The notes beneath the pieces were generated by a model. That model saw only the letters and a list, made by a program, of their open reading frames with translations. It was not told the DNA's origin and searched no databases. From positions 11,785,800 through 11,849,799 of the forward strand of contig NC_058151.1 of NCBI RefSeq assembly GCF_011075055.1: 64,000 bases of DNA, in the 5' to 3' direction. Positions 49,896 through 61,321 of the stretch are shown piece after piece. The stretch's first letter is position 1. Each line of letters begins with the position of its first letter. Source of the DNA: Mangifera indica (lineage: Eukaryota > Streptophyta > Magnoliopsida > Sapindales > Anacardiaceae). A program made the position numbers and the translations under genes.

Positions 49896-51424
49896 AAAAA
49901 GAAATTAGTCTATAATTATAATTATAGTAATAATAAAGCTAAACTCTCTCTTAATTATTAAGGCTTGAGACCATAAATTGACTTGACCAAGCCTTTCACC
50001 AATAATAGAGCTAACGACTTCTTTGAATACTCAATACTATAACCCATAACATCATTCAAATTCAATTGTTGATAAGAACTAAATAAATTAGAAAGAATGT
50101 AAACTTCATAAATTTATAAGTTATTAAAATAGATATATCTAAATTTCAATTAAAATTTAAGGAACTATAGTGTAGATAACTTACTCATTGAGAATGGGGC
50201 CTCAAAAAATGTCTAGCTCTTGCGACTAATATCTCAAATTTCTAATAACCTAATATGTCATCAGAAGCGTGTAGATAACTCACACTATCTAAATATAGAT
50301 TGCCACAAAAACGTGAATATGCAAGTTGCAACTTGATGTAACACATGTGGTGAATCTCATTCAAATAAGGAAAAAAATATATAAATTGTCCAATGTATGG
50401 TCATGTATCCACCATCAAAAAAGGTGTTCAAGTTGCCATAATGTACAATTAGACATAATCATCACCATGCATAATAGGTAGTCTGCTTCACGTTTAATGC
50501 AAAATGATTGTATTTTTCAAATAATGTATTAAATGTAAAGTAATTGAGTCAATCCACGTATATCATATCAAATATAAAGTGGTGACGCAACACCCAATAA
50601 ACCTTTAATGTGTACCAATTTTAACCATATGTGTTACCCAAATGAGCTAGACATGTAGATTGCAAAACATCCAACTCTACGTGTCCCCCTAATCATCACA
50701 ATATCTTCATCGCTCGACCAAGGGATCTTTTGGAATCTTTCCAGATCTTTTCTTGAAACTCTTTCATAATCTTTTTGACCTACTCAATGATTAGAGAGAC
50801 AAACAAAAACTATTAACATAGTAAAACTCTTTGTAATTGTTTTCGGGGGTACAATTTTAAAATAATAATAACATAACAACGGGTGTAGATTCCCTCTAAT
50901 AATCAACCTATTTTTTAAATTTTTAAATTTTATTATTACATAGCATTAAGTTGCATTATGGTTTATTTTTTTCAATTAAATAAAAAAAAAAAACTTGTCA
51001 TAGTCATCCCCACCATGAACATCCTTTCTATAAGAAGACTTGTTCAAAGCTCATCACACTCCATTTATGATAAAGGATGTTTCACTTCTAGTTTCAATCT
51101 TTCAATCACATCATTTGCCCCACTTATATTTATTCATCATTGACTTCATTTTCTTTCAATTTCAAAAATATATGTTGATTTATGTGTTTTATTATTTATT
51201 TTTATACATGCAATTTGAACTTAATTCTTTATCATATTTAATTTTAAAAAAACTCTTTGTATGCAATTTGTGGATACAAGAATTTTTAATCAAAATGATA
51301 TTCAGAAGAATTGTTATCACTATGATTTTTTAATAATAATTATTTTATAATTTATTTAAGTTTTTGTTTAGTTTAAATAATATTTTATTATAAAAAACAG
51401 AAAATTACCATAAAGTTAAATTAT

Positions 51425-52150
51425 CGTAAAAGAGTATTTGATTTGAAGAATGTTTTATTACTAAAATTAAAAAACTAATTTGAGGATTACTGGATATAAA
51501 TTATTACTATATTTGAGAAAAATGAATAGGTATAAATAATTATTGTGTTTAGTTAAAGGTAATAAAAAAATACCAGTATATTATTTTACTTAAATGTTCT
51601 TGAGTAAAATTATTCTAAAATATTTTTTATGTTATTTGTTATATTTATTGAAAATGAGATTGTTTTTGCCTTTAAGAAATTTAATAAATAAATATATAGT
51701 TATAATAAATTCAAACACCTCCTGAAATATTACTAATATAAATTATTACTATATTTGATAAAAATTGATAAGTATATGTAGATATAAACAACTATTATGT
51801 TTGATGAGATATAATAAAAAAATATTAAGATATTATTTTACCCAAATAGCCTTGAGTATAATTATTCTAAAATATTTTTCACGTTATTTATTATATTAAT
51901 TAAAAGTGATGACATTTTACTCTTAAAAAATTATTAGGTAAAAATATAATTGTAATAATATTAAAATTACCTTAGTAATATTTTATACTTAAGATAAAGA
52001 TAGTAGTTAGATTACTATCTATATTATCTGTCACATCACTATAGATAAAAAAATATTTCTAAAATCTTTTAATACCTACAAACTAAATAAAGTAATACAA
52101 GTAATATCTGATAGATTATTAAGGCCATTTTTACCAAGAAACAAACGTCC
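51425..52150. repeat. Decayed MITE with an internal tandem duplication
   Basis: A 243-bp unit starting at 51486 is repeated from 51729 to about 51985 (ATATAAATTATTACTATATT, then TATTCTAAAATATTTTT at matching offsets). The left edge (ATTTGATTTGAAGAATG, then TTTTATTACTAAAAT) resembles the left edge of 52275-52430, so both belong to one family. Confidence 0.5.
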
Positions 52151-52274
52151 CTAAGAGTGTTCATATTGTAACTCTATCTTCATTCATTATTTTTTTTCAA
52201 TTAAATGTTATTTTGAGAGTCCAACTATTTGAAGTAGGGGTGCAAAAATTTCTCTTTCGAATTTATTACACTTA

Positions 52275-52430
52275 GGGGGCATTTGGTTTGGGTAATGTTT
52301 GATTACTAAAATAGAAAGATTACCTTTGAAATAGATTACTTAGAAGATTACTGGGTATAAATAATTATTATGTTTGATAAAATTTGTAGATTGAATTTTA
52401 TCCCTAAACCCTAAACCCAAACCAAACATA
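52275..52430. repeat. Short MITE with GGTTTGGGT / ACCCAAACC ends
   Basis: GGCATTTGGTTTGGGTAATG at the left is mirrored by AAACCCAAACCAAACAT at the right. The right end includes CCCTAAACCCTAAACCC, which matches the plant telomere unit but is explained by the element's inverted repeat. Confidence 0.5.
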
Positions 52431-52602
52431 GTAGATTGAATTAAATAGTACTTAGCTTGTGCTTAATTATATGGCTCAAACTAAGCGTAAATTTGAACTT
52501 GTCAAGTTGAGAAATTTTTTGCTTGAGCTCAAATTTGAAAGATAAATGATCAACTCAAGTTAGAATGAAAAAAATTACACTTAAACCTTATAATTCATAT
52601 AT

Positions 52603-53596
52603 GACCAAATGACTTACTCCCACCTAAGGTTTAGTATAAATCTAAACTCACCCTCACTAAATTTTAAAAACTTAAATACTTACCCATCTGTTGGCCTTGA
52701 CTGTTCCAGTTAGAGGTAAAATCGTCATTTAGAAATTTTTATTTAAACAAAGAGTTATTTATGTTTCTTTTTAGTTTTAAAAACTAACAATTTCTCCTAA
52801 CTTAATTTTAAAAAAATTAATCTTTCACCCCACCATATATGGTTTTTAGGGTTTTATATTTTAGAATGAATTTGTCCCCCTCAAACTTTATTGCACTTAC
52901 ACCCCTCAAAAACTTCATTTCATCTTTCCAACAACTATTCTTCCTAGCATTTCTCTCTTGCAACATCTCCTCTCTCTCCCTGGTAATTTCCTGATGTAGA
53001 AACCATCAAAAACTAGTCAAAATGGTTTTTGATAATATTTTTGTGCACTGAGTTTCCTAAAATAATGACAAATTGTGACAAAGATCGGAGCGAAATGTTG
53101 ATCTTTGACATCTTTCATCTTTGAGAAACATTGATCTGAGTTTCCTAAAAACCAAGGACGTCAAAGATTGGCATTTTGTGCCAATATTCATCTCAATTTG
53201 TCACCATTTTAGAAACTCTATGGGCAAAAATCTGACCATTTCGACCTCGTCCATGGCATAGAATGTTGTAATTGGTGTCGATGGTCATCCGCACTAGAGG
53301 AAGAAGGTTAACTGTCATTGGAGAAAGTTTGTTGGAGAAGGAAAGTAAAAGAGAAAACCTAGGGGCTAAATGGTTACTTTTCAAATTTGGGTGGGAGGAA
53401 ATTTGTTAGTTTTTAAACCTTAAGAGAGAAAATATGATAAAATTTTAGTTTTTTAAATATTTTTAACTAAATAACAATTTTACCTTTAACTGTAACAACA
53501 AAAACTAATAGATGGGTAGGTATTTAAATTTTCAAAAATTAGCAGAGGTAAATTTGGGTTTACACTAAATCTTAGGTGGGAATAAGTCATTTGGCC
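52603..53596. mobile_element. About 1-kb non-autonomous element with inverted repeats over 200 bp
   Basis: The left end CCAAATGACTTACTCCCACC equals the reverse of the right end with one or two changes. The symmetry continues through ACCCATCTGTTGG / ACCCATCTATTAG, AGGTAAAATCGTCATTTAG / AGGTAAAATTGTTATTTAG and TTTAAAAACTAACAAT. The central 400 bases are less AT-rich and have no sizeable ORF. Long inverted repeats of this kind occur in Mutator-like non-autonomous elements (inference). Confidence 0.65.
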
Positions 53597-54610
53597 TTTA
53601 TATATTTATTAATATGTTTATAATTTAAAGCCAATAGATAAGATTGTATCAGTGTAAATATAAAGTTTAAAACTTTTAAGAAATACTTGAAATAGCTCAC
53701 TAAATCGGTTAACAATAAACTAAAGTTCACTCATTGCCATTTTTGTTATCAATTAATCAAGTTTTGTCATAGTCCAAATTGCATGAATTCATTAAGAATT
53801 TGTTTAGTCTTATGGCCTGAATTTGGGGCATTTGCTTGTGTCTCAATTTTTGGTGGAGAGTCTAAATTTTAGGGTTTATCTTCACTATTAACACTTTCTT
53901 CTCCAAATAGATTTGACATTAACTTATTAATAATTTATTCTAAAAATTATCATATACTCATATTATATAATCCAATTATTGTGAAAGGATAAGAAAGTAA
54001 TTTTATGAATTTTTTTATTTTCTTTTTTCCTCTTTTATTTTAATTTTTCCTCTTCCTTTTATTCTTTTTATTTTTATTTTCCTTTCTATTTTTCCTTTTC
54101 AAAAGTTTAGGGATGAGTCAAAATTTTTGAAAATATCAAGTGTTTTAACTAAAAATTTTAGGGGGTTTTGGTATTTTGAAAATAGTTTTAAAAGTATTTT
54201 TGAAATTTTTAAAATTTTAACATACGTTTTGTTAATTTAAAAAATAACTATAATATCTCAAAAAAATGATTAAAACATAATTTTTTAAAATTGAGCTTAA
54301 AGTTTTAATTTAATTTAGGAGTTTAAGTGAAAATTTTAGACCGGCAAAAATTATATTTATATTAAGTAATAATAATTGATTTTTAATTTTAATAAAAAAA
54401 CAAAATATTTTCTAGAAAAATCAAATAGATTTACAATGGATATGGATGACAAATTGGAATTTGACTTTTTGAAACCTAAAAGGTGGACACGGTAATTTCT
54501 TCAAACCTTAGGTGAGACATCGAATTTGGCCTGTTAAAAATATTGAAATTTATTTATAATTTGTAAGTGGATATTTAACATTTTTTAAAAGTTGTTTTCA
54601 TGGTTGGAAC

Positions 54611-55160
54611 TAGGGATGACCATTTGAGTCTGACTTTAGGGGTTCGACCTTAACGGGAAGGAAATTCCCTAAAAGAAACGAGGAAGGGGACGGAGATGAA
54701 AAAAATCTCCGCAATCGAGGACGGGCCAGGGATGGAGATGCATGTGTCCCCTCCCCGCCCCTATTCCTGTCTCTATCCCTTTATAGTAATATATTTATTT
54801 AAAATATTAATATAGTTTTATAATTTTAAATTATTTATGTTTTTCAAATTGATTTAGATTTTTGTTGTATATATTAAAAGAGTTAATATATTATATTTAT
54901 GATATTTGAAATAATAAATTAATTTTAATTTTGCTTAATTTTGTTATTTAATATATTTATATTGTATTTATAAGATAAAAAAATATTTTTTTTACAAGTA
55001 TGGGAAAGAGATTTTTCTCTACGGGATGGGGAGGGGATAAAAAGGAGATTTTTTTTTTATAGAAGAGACGGGAATCATTTTTATCCCTATAACGGAGATG
55101 AATCCTGGATGGGGATTGATATCCCATATGGGGACGGGACCCCTCCCATTGCCATCCCTA
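54611..55160. mobile_element. hAT-type non-autonomous element A (Ac-like ends)
   Basis: It begins TAGGGATGACCATTTGAG and ends with the reverse form GCCATCCCTA, like the TAGGGATGA ends of the maize Ac family. The flanks are GTTGGAAC (54603-54610) and GGTGGAAC (55161-55168), an 8-bp duplication with one difference. 550 bp, GC-rich arms, no real ORF. Confidence 0.75.
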
Positions 55161-55168
55161 GGTGGAAC

Positions 55169-56114
55169 TAGGGATGGCAATGGGGAGGGGCGGGGAGGGG
55201 ATATCAATCCCCGTCCCCGTCCCCGTAGGGTATCTCAATCCCCGTCCCCGCCCCGTCCCCGTTGCGGGGATAAAAAATAATCCCCGTCCCCTCCCCGCGA
55301 AGGAAAATCCCCTCCCCATCCCCTCCCCGTCCCCGCGGGGAAAAATCCCCTCCCCATACCCATAAATATAAATTTTAATTCTTTTATATATTTCAATAAA
55401 TAAAATAAATCATATTTTTTCAAAATATCACTTGCTACAAGAGCTATAAAATATTCTTTGTTATTTTAGTTCAAATATAAAGTTTTCATAAAATCTAACA
55501 ATATACAATAATCAATCTCTTCATTAGTAGCTCTTCATGTATGTGATTTAGGGTAATTTTATAATAACATTAAATTTAACACTTTTCATTCACTTCAATT
55601 GATTTTATTAAGTTTATAATTTATTATTTTTTGTGTGTAAAACCTAGTGGATTGACTAACTAAGTTTTGAAGTTGAAATAAAATTAATTTGGTGCATTTA
55701 CATTTTATGATAATGAAATTCTAGGTTTTTTTTAATATATTAGATTAATAGTTTAGAAATTAGTAAAAACTAATAATTGATAATTAAAAAATTAGTAAAA
55801 TTAAAGTTATAGTTTTAATAAATCATAATGTAAAATTTTCTAAAACTTAATAGTTTAGAAATTATTATATTAATATATTAGATTTAGGGGTGGGAAGGGG
55901 ATGGGGAGGGGAGGGGAGGGGAGGGGATGGGGCGGGGAGGGGCGGGGCGGGGAGGGGAGGGGCGGGGCGGGGACACATGTATCCCCGTCCCCGATTATGG
56001 GATTTTTTTTATCCCCATCCCCGCCCCTTTCCCCGTTTTTATCGGGGAATCCCCTCCCCGTTAGGGTCGGGGAGGGTCGGGGCCCCTAAAGTCGGGTCCA
56101 AATTGCCATCCCTA
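55169..56114. mobile_element. hAT-type non-autonomous element B, directly abutting element A
   Basis: It begins TAGGGATGGCAATGGGGAGG and ends with the reverse form ATTGCCATCCCTA. Flanked by identical GGTGGAAC (55161-55168 and 56115-56122). 946 bp; the arms are extremely G- or C-rich and account for the repetitive frames on both strands there, which are not genes. Confidence 0.78.
55886..55974 (+). repeat. Strong G-quadruplex-forming tract
   Basis: About 90 bases made of GGGG runs separated by single A, C or AT; I count well over a dozen runs. It lies in the right arm of hAT element B; a C-rich partner lies near 55205-55350. About 340 bases upstream of the 14-3-3 TATA box. Confidence 0.85.
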
Positions 56115-56314
56115 GGTGGAACCTGTGAAAGAACAAGACAGAAGCATAACGTGCGCGTGAGTTAGTGCGAGTGTGCGTGCGTAAATGTGTTTTCAGAGTT
56201 GACGGTCAACGCCAGCGTGGCTGACATCCAGGTTGATCGACCTTCACGGATTCTCCGCTGCCTAAGAGTTGTCGCCTTCTCATTGGACCCCTTCCTCCCC
56301 CCACTGCTTTTCTT

Positions 56315-56322
56315 TATTTAAA
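56315..56322 (+). promoter_or_regulatory. Candidate TATA box of the 14-3-3 gene
   Basis: TATTTAAA in a pyrimidine-rich context, followed about 30 bases later by a C/T-rich stretch suitable for transcription start. It lies 1.2 kb from the ATG, which would imply a long leader with an intron. Confidence 0.45.
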
Positions 56323-56509
56323 CTTCGCATTTCTATTCTCAACAATCTACTCCCGTCCTCACACGGTGCCCTTATACGGTGCGTTTAACGCTCTTCTCTG
56401 TCTTTCTCTTTTTCCCCTTTAGGGTTGCTCAAGGGTTTCAGATCTTTTACTTAATATTATTATTTGCCTTTCGTTTGTTGTTGGTGATTTCTTTTTGTTA
56501 CATCCGAAG

Positions 56510-57513
56510 GTATTGCTTGACTGATCTCTTGTTTGGGGTCCTGATTTAGTTGATTTTAGTGTTTGATGATTCGATCCGTTGAGAGGTGGTCATTTGGTAG
56601 ATCTGTTTAGTTCTTCTTTTCTGAAATCTGTTTGGTTGCCGAGAAACTGTTGGAAGTGAAGACCAATTGCTTATTTGATTATTTGACTTTGATTCTTCGG
56701 AGGAACAAGAACTTCCGAGTTGAAATTAGTCTTGTTATTGCTTTTATTCTTCGTTGGATCTGTTTGGCTGCAGCAAAATATTGGAGGGGAAGGGAAATTT
56801 TTTATTGACTTTGATTTTCTTTTGTTGTTGAGACTCAGAAGCTAAATTTGTACTTGAAATTAGTTTGAAATTTCTTCTTTAGATGATTTGAGGTTTTTTT
56901 ATGTTTTTATTGGCCGAAAATTTATTGTAAGCTGAGAAAATTGATTATTTGGCTTGGTTGGCAAATATTGAGACTGAGGCTAAGAGGTTTAGGGTTTCAA
57001 CTAGTCAGATCACTATTTAACCTGCATGATACTCGATTTGAGCTGATGTTGTGTTTTTGGCTGTTTGGATACCTACAAAATGCTAAGAATGAAAAGAATA
57101 GTGTTATCTATTCGGAACTGTGAAGATCTCTTCATTAATGATTTTAAAGTAACTTTTTGGTTCACTTGAGGTTTTTTTTCTTTTTGGGAGTTTAAAATAT
57201 GATATAAGATCAGATTTACCGGTATTGAATTAGTTATGTTGACTAGAGAAGTGTACTGTGATCTGTTTGCATGCTGAGAAAGTCTTTGAAAATAGATGGA
57301 ATTCATTCTTTGTTAAATTAATTAATAAAAGAATGATCTTTAAGTTGTTTGATGTTAACAGCATTCAATTGATGAACTTGTTAGATCTGTTCACAGATAG
57401 ATTGTTATTGTTATGTGACACCATGTATATAATGAAGTCAGAAGACATCTGATTTACTGATATATAAGGCATAATCTTTTTTGTGTGTCAAACTAACTTG
57501 AATTAGCTTTCAG
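56510..57513 (+). other. Possible 5' UTR intron of the 14-3-3 gene
   Basis: A good donor (CCGAAG/GTATTG) at 56510 and a good acceptor (TTAGCTTTCAG/AATTGCG) ending at 57513 would leave a short leader just before the ATG at 57542. The interval is T-rich as plant introns are and has no coding frame. Leader introns are common in plant housekeeping genes; this is inference from sequence only. Confidence 0.4.
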
Positions 57514-57541
57514 AATTGCGTTTTAGATTAATATAGCGAAG

Positions 57542-59542
57542 ATGTCGCCTATTGATTCAACTCGTGAGGAAAATGTTTACATGGCCAAGTTGGCTGAGCA
57601 AGCTGAACGTTATGAAGAAATGGTGGAGTTCATGGAGAAAGTTGCAAAGACAGTTGATGTTGAGGAGTTAACTGTGGAAGAAAGGAACCTTCTCTCTGTT
57701 GCTTACAAGAATGTGATTGGTGCCAGGAGGGCTTCATGGAGGATCATCTCTTCCATTGAGCAAAAGGAAGAGAGCAGGGGAAATGAGGACCATGTATCAG
57801 TCATCAAGGAGTACAGAGGCAAAATTGAGGCTGAGTTGAGCAAGATCTGTGATGGAATCTTGAACCTCCTTGAGTCACATCTCATTCCCTCAGCCTCTTC
57901 TGCTGAGTCCAAGGTGTTTTATCTTAAGATGAAGGGTGATTACCACAGGTATTTGGCTGAGTTCAAGACTGGTGCTGAGAGGAAGGAAGCTGCTGAGAGC
58001 ACTTTGTTGGCCTACAAGTCTGCTCAGGTGTTGATAATGTTCTTTTGTCTAAGCATAAAATTTCATTCTTTCTGCGGCAAAATTTTATTTACCTTTTCCA
58101 GCATGGATTTGTTTGTTTGAGCTACCATTGATGTTTGTACAGGATATCGCTTTGGCTGAACTTGCTCCAACTCACCCAATAAGGCTGGGACTTGCCCTCA
58201 ACTTCTCTGTGTTCTACTATGAAATCCTTAACTCACCTGATCGTGCTTGCAATCTCGCCAAGCAGGTGTGTATACTTAACTACTTTAATTCTTTTTAATA
58301 TGTTCGTATTTCGACAATCTGGAAAAAAATGTGATGCTGGCTGATGTAGGAATTTGTCACTCATAATGGTAAATTTTGGTTCCATTGTTTATTTCTGGGT
58401 TCTTCTGTGCTTATCTTTAATTGATATACTGGCTTATAATTTGAACTTTGGTGAAAAAGAATAAATTTAGGATAAAGGCTAATTCTTTACCTTTGCAACA
58501 AATTCTTTGAATGATTATATGCTTTAAAAAGATGGTCTGTTATTTACCTGACCCTGTTAAATATAAGCCTTTTGTTGGAATTACTCTGTTAAGAATCTCA
58601 TTGAATATAGAGTAATCTATCATATAAATTATGTACCCTGATACTTATGTTTATAAAAGTCTAAATTGAGTGCATGGCATACGGCATGAAATAAGACTTA
58701 AAATTAGTTGATTCTTTAAAATAAGAGTGATTCTTGTAGTCATTAGTATTATTTCCTGCCTCATATTTGTATGTGTCTTGCTGTTACTACTCAAACTGTT
58801 GATGATTATGTTTTGCATTTGGTCTCTCTGATTTTGGGTCTGGTGCTTTACAAACCTTTTCATGAAGGATTTAATAATTAGTGGGAATAAGCATATATAA
58901 CTGCAGGAAATCATTTACAATATTTCATGTACTGAAATAGTTTTACTACTCTTGCTTGGCAGGCATTTGATGAGGCTATCTCTGAGCTGGATACATTGGG
59001 TGAAGAATCATACAAGGACAGTACATTGATCATGCAACTTCTCCGAGATAATCTTACACTTTGGACTTCCGATATCCCTGTATGTTCTCCTGCTATGTCT
59101 CAATCATTAGTTCCCTGTGTGTGAGTAGCATGTGTTAGTTTGGCCTAGTCAGAATTGGTTGATAACCCTCATTGCACCACAACTAGACTGAGGTGTGATT
59201 TTTTGTCTGTCAGATTGAAATAGGGCATTATCACTATTTGGTCCAAGTACCAGAAAATGCATAATTTAAATTTGGCTTGAATTTGTTTATCACTTATGTG
59301 ATTAATAATCAGACAGATGTTAAATGATCTCATTGTTTGAGATGCATGCCTATCCACTCTGTTTATGAATGACTAAATCATTTTTTTCTTAAAGGGTTCT
59401 GATGCAAAAAACTGCATTATTATGCCATTTATTTTTAATTCCATTTCCTGTTTGATGAATTTGCTGTTCTTGATTATAGGATGAAGCTGGGGATGAGATT
59501 AAGGAAGCATCAAAACGTGATTCGAGCGAAGCACAGCAGTGA
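57542..59542 (+). CDS. GRF5: 14-3-3 protein (non-epsilon, GRF5/GRF7 type)
   Basis: Four exons, 57542-58027, 58143-58265, 58963-59079 and 59480-59542 (789 nt, 262 aa). Dimeric adaptor that binds phosphoserine/threonine motifs and so regulates H+-ATPase, nitrate reductase, kinases and transcription factors. Visible: dimer-forming N-terminus ([18 protein letters not shown]), signature 1 [11 protein letters not shown] (48-58), phosphate-binding Lys56, Arg63 and the Arg136-Tyr137 pair in [10 protein letters not shown], and signature 2 [20 protein letters not shown]. The variable acidic tail ends SSEAQQ. The exon pattern fits the plant non-epsilon class. The symbol rests on synteny and similarity; its paralogue GRF7 is nearly as close. 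Confidence 0.96.
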
Positions 59543-60463
59543 TGAGTTCAGTTTATAGGATATGTACTATGTATTTTTATCTTGTGGCTTTTAGTCTACA
59601 TGCATGCCATGTGGACAGTTGTAGCAGGATTTCATGAACTGATAATCTTGAGTGTTGACAACACACAGGATTGAAATCTTTCAACAGATCGTAAACTAGC
59701 TTAAATTATTGATTAGAAGAATTTGATCTGGCTATCGTGTAGTTTTTTGAGTGCAATGCTGTGGTTTGTTGAAATTAGGTGTTCTTGAGTTCAAATTAAC
59801 ATTTAGAACTTCAACTACTTGATTGATTTATGTAAATCTTCAGCTTAGTAATGTGGGTTTTAACAAAATGGATGATTCGGTCCTTGGTGTATTTTGATTG
59901 TCGCAAAGGCAAAGCTGGAACTGGCGTCACCGGTGTTACCAGTGGTTGCCTGGTTGCCCAGCTATGGACTTACGCCATGTGATGTCAATTGTATATCTGG
60001 TTTTTAGTTGTCTTTTGAGACCATTTGGTAGGAAAGCTTGCGGTATGCCCTGTACTTCCTTGCTCTGCCGAATTGATGACCTTTGTTTCATCCTTTAAGA
60101 TTAAATGTGCCTAAGTCTCGACAGTAGGCCTACTTTTGCTCTACTAAGTTCAAGTATAGATAAGGTTTTGTATACAAATTCACATCTCTCGCTGACATGT
60201 AGAACATGTTTTCCCTGAAATGGCAAAAATTTTACAAAAGGTCACGTCAATGTATGGCACAGCATATCCCTGCCTGTTAAATGTTAAAATTTAGTGGCTA
60301 TGGAGTGAGATGTGAAACATATCTATATAAATTTAAGCTCTTTTTAATAATATATTGGGATTAATTTTTAAATTATCTTAATTAACGATGGTGGATGATT
60401 CACTAAACCGGATAAGGATTAGGATAAAATTCAATTAAATGGCATCAACTTTTTTCTTTTTCT

Positions 60464-61172
60464 GCCAAAGAACTAATTTTTACCTAAATATTAGTGTTTT
60501 CTTAAGTTCTTATATATTAATTTTAAAAATCTCAAACATTTACTCATATATTAATTTTTGCAGTTAGTATCGAAAGTGAAATGGCTATTTAGTAAAAATA
60601 TTTTAAAAAATTAAAAATTTATCGTATTTTTTTTATAAGTTTAAAAATCTAACAGTTTTTTTTCTATTTTTACTATAAGTTTGAAAATTCACCATTTTTC
60701 TTCTAGGGTTTTGATCTCCTCTCTCTGGTGACAATTCTTTCTTCGATCATTGACTTATCTCTCTTTTCCAATCTTTCTACTGCCTTGTCTTAGCTATCTT
60801 TATCTGTGATGAAGATGAATGGTTTGAGAGATGGTAAGGAGATCGGGAGAAATTGGAAGAGAGAGAAATTAAGAAGGAGAGAAAGAGTTTACGATTGGAG
60901 AAGGGATTATCATCGAAGAGAGAAGATCAAAACCATATGAGAGAAATAGTGATTTTTTAAACTTTGGGTGAAGGGTAAAGGAAAAATTATTAAATTTTTA
61001 AATTTAAGGGGAGAATGCAATAAATTTTTTATTTTTTTAAATATTTTTATTAAATAATAATTTTATCTTTAATACTAATTATAAAAATAAACAGGTGGGT
61101 AAATGTTTAAAATTTTTAAAATTAATCAATAAAAACTTGAAAAAACGTGGGAATAAGTCCATCAGCCTTTGC
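60464..61172. mobile_element. Non-autonomous long-inverted-repeat element in the RCC1-gene promoter
   Basis: The arms match imperfectly in inverted order: CCAAAGAACTAATTTTTACC... on the left and, reversed, GGACTTATTCCCACG on the right, with TTAATTTTAAAAATCTCAAAC / TTAATTTTAAAAATTTTAAAC further in. The right arm also resembles that of 52603-53596 (AGGTGGGTAAATGTTTAAA versus GATGGGTAGGTATTTAAAT), so the two are distant relatives. Confidence 0.5.
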
Positions 61173-61272
61173 CAACAATCGTCCATAGCACCCACTTAGA
61201 TGAGATTACACGCAGCACCATCGAATCAAATTCGCACAACCCAACTAGCCGCCAAGCACTTACTCCACTTTC

Positions 61273-61289
61273 TTTATATATATATATAT
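61273..61289 (+). promoter_or_regulatory. Candidate TATA box of the RCC1-repeat gene
   Basis: TTTATATATATATATAT about 33-49 bases before the ATG at 61322, in a C/T-rich context. Confidence 0.45.
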
Positions 61290-61321
61290 CCACTCTCCTT
61301 TCAATTTTGCTTGCACTGCTC

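Larger units (their letters stand above)
48800..57541. other. Repeat-rich intergenic region between CMC1 and 14-3-3
   Basis: 8.7 kb without a recognised gene. It holds palindromic MITE copies (49025, 49790), two related MITEs with a tandem duplication (51425-52430), a long-inverted-repeat element (52603-53596), two abutting hAT elements (54611-56114), and the 14-3-3 promoter and leader (56115-57541). The stretch 49900-51400 is AT-rich and shows nothing I can name. Confidence 0.75.
59543..61321. other. Intergenic region between 14-3-3 and the RCC1 gene
   Basis: 14-3-3 3' UTR, then an unremarkable stretch to about 60460, then a long-inverted-repeat element (60464-61172) that reaches to about 100 bases before the RCC1 TATA box. 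No ORF of note. Confidence 0.7.

Noticed and set aside
51040..51333. 97-codon open frame
   Set aside because: Phe/Leu/Ile-rich frame from T-rich DNA with no domain; chance.
52402..52418. CCCTAAACCCTAAACCC, an interstitial telomere-like repeat
   Set aside because: Only about two and a half units, and it coincides with the right inverted repeat of a MITE, so no telomere fusion is needed.
55019..56165. Several open frames rich in Gly/Arg or Pro/Ser on both strands
   Set aside because: They are translations of the G/C runs in the two hAT elements; open in many frames because of composition.
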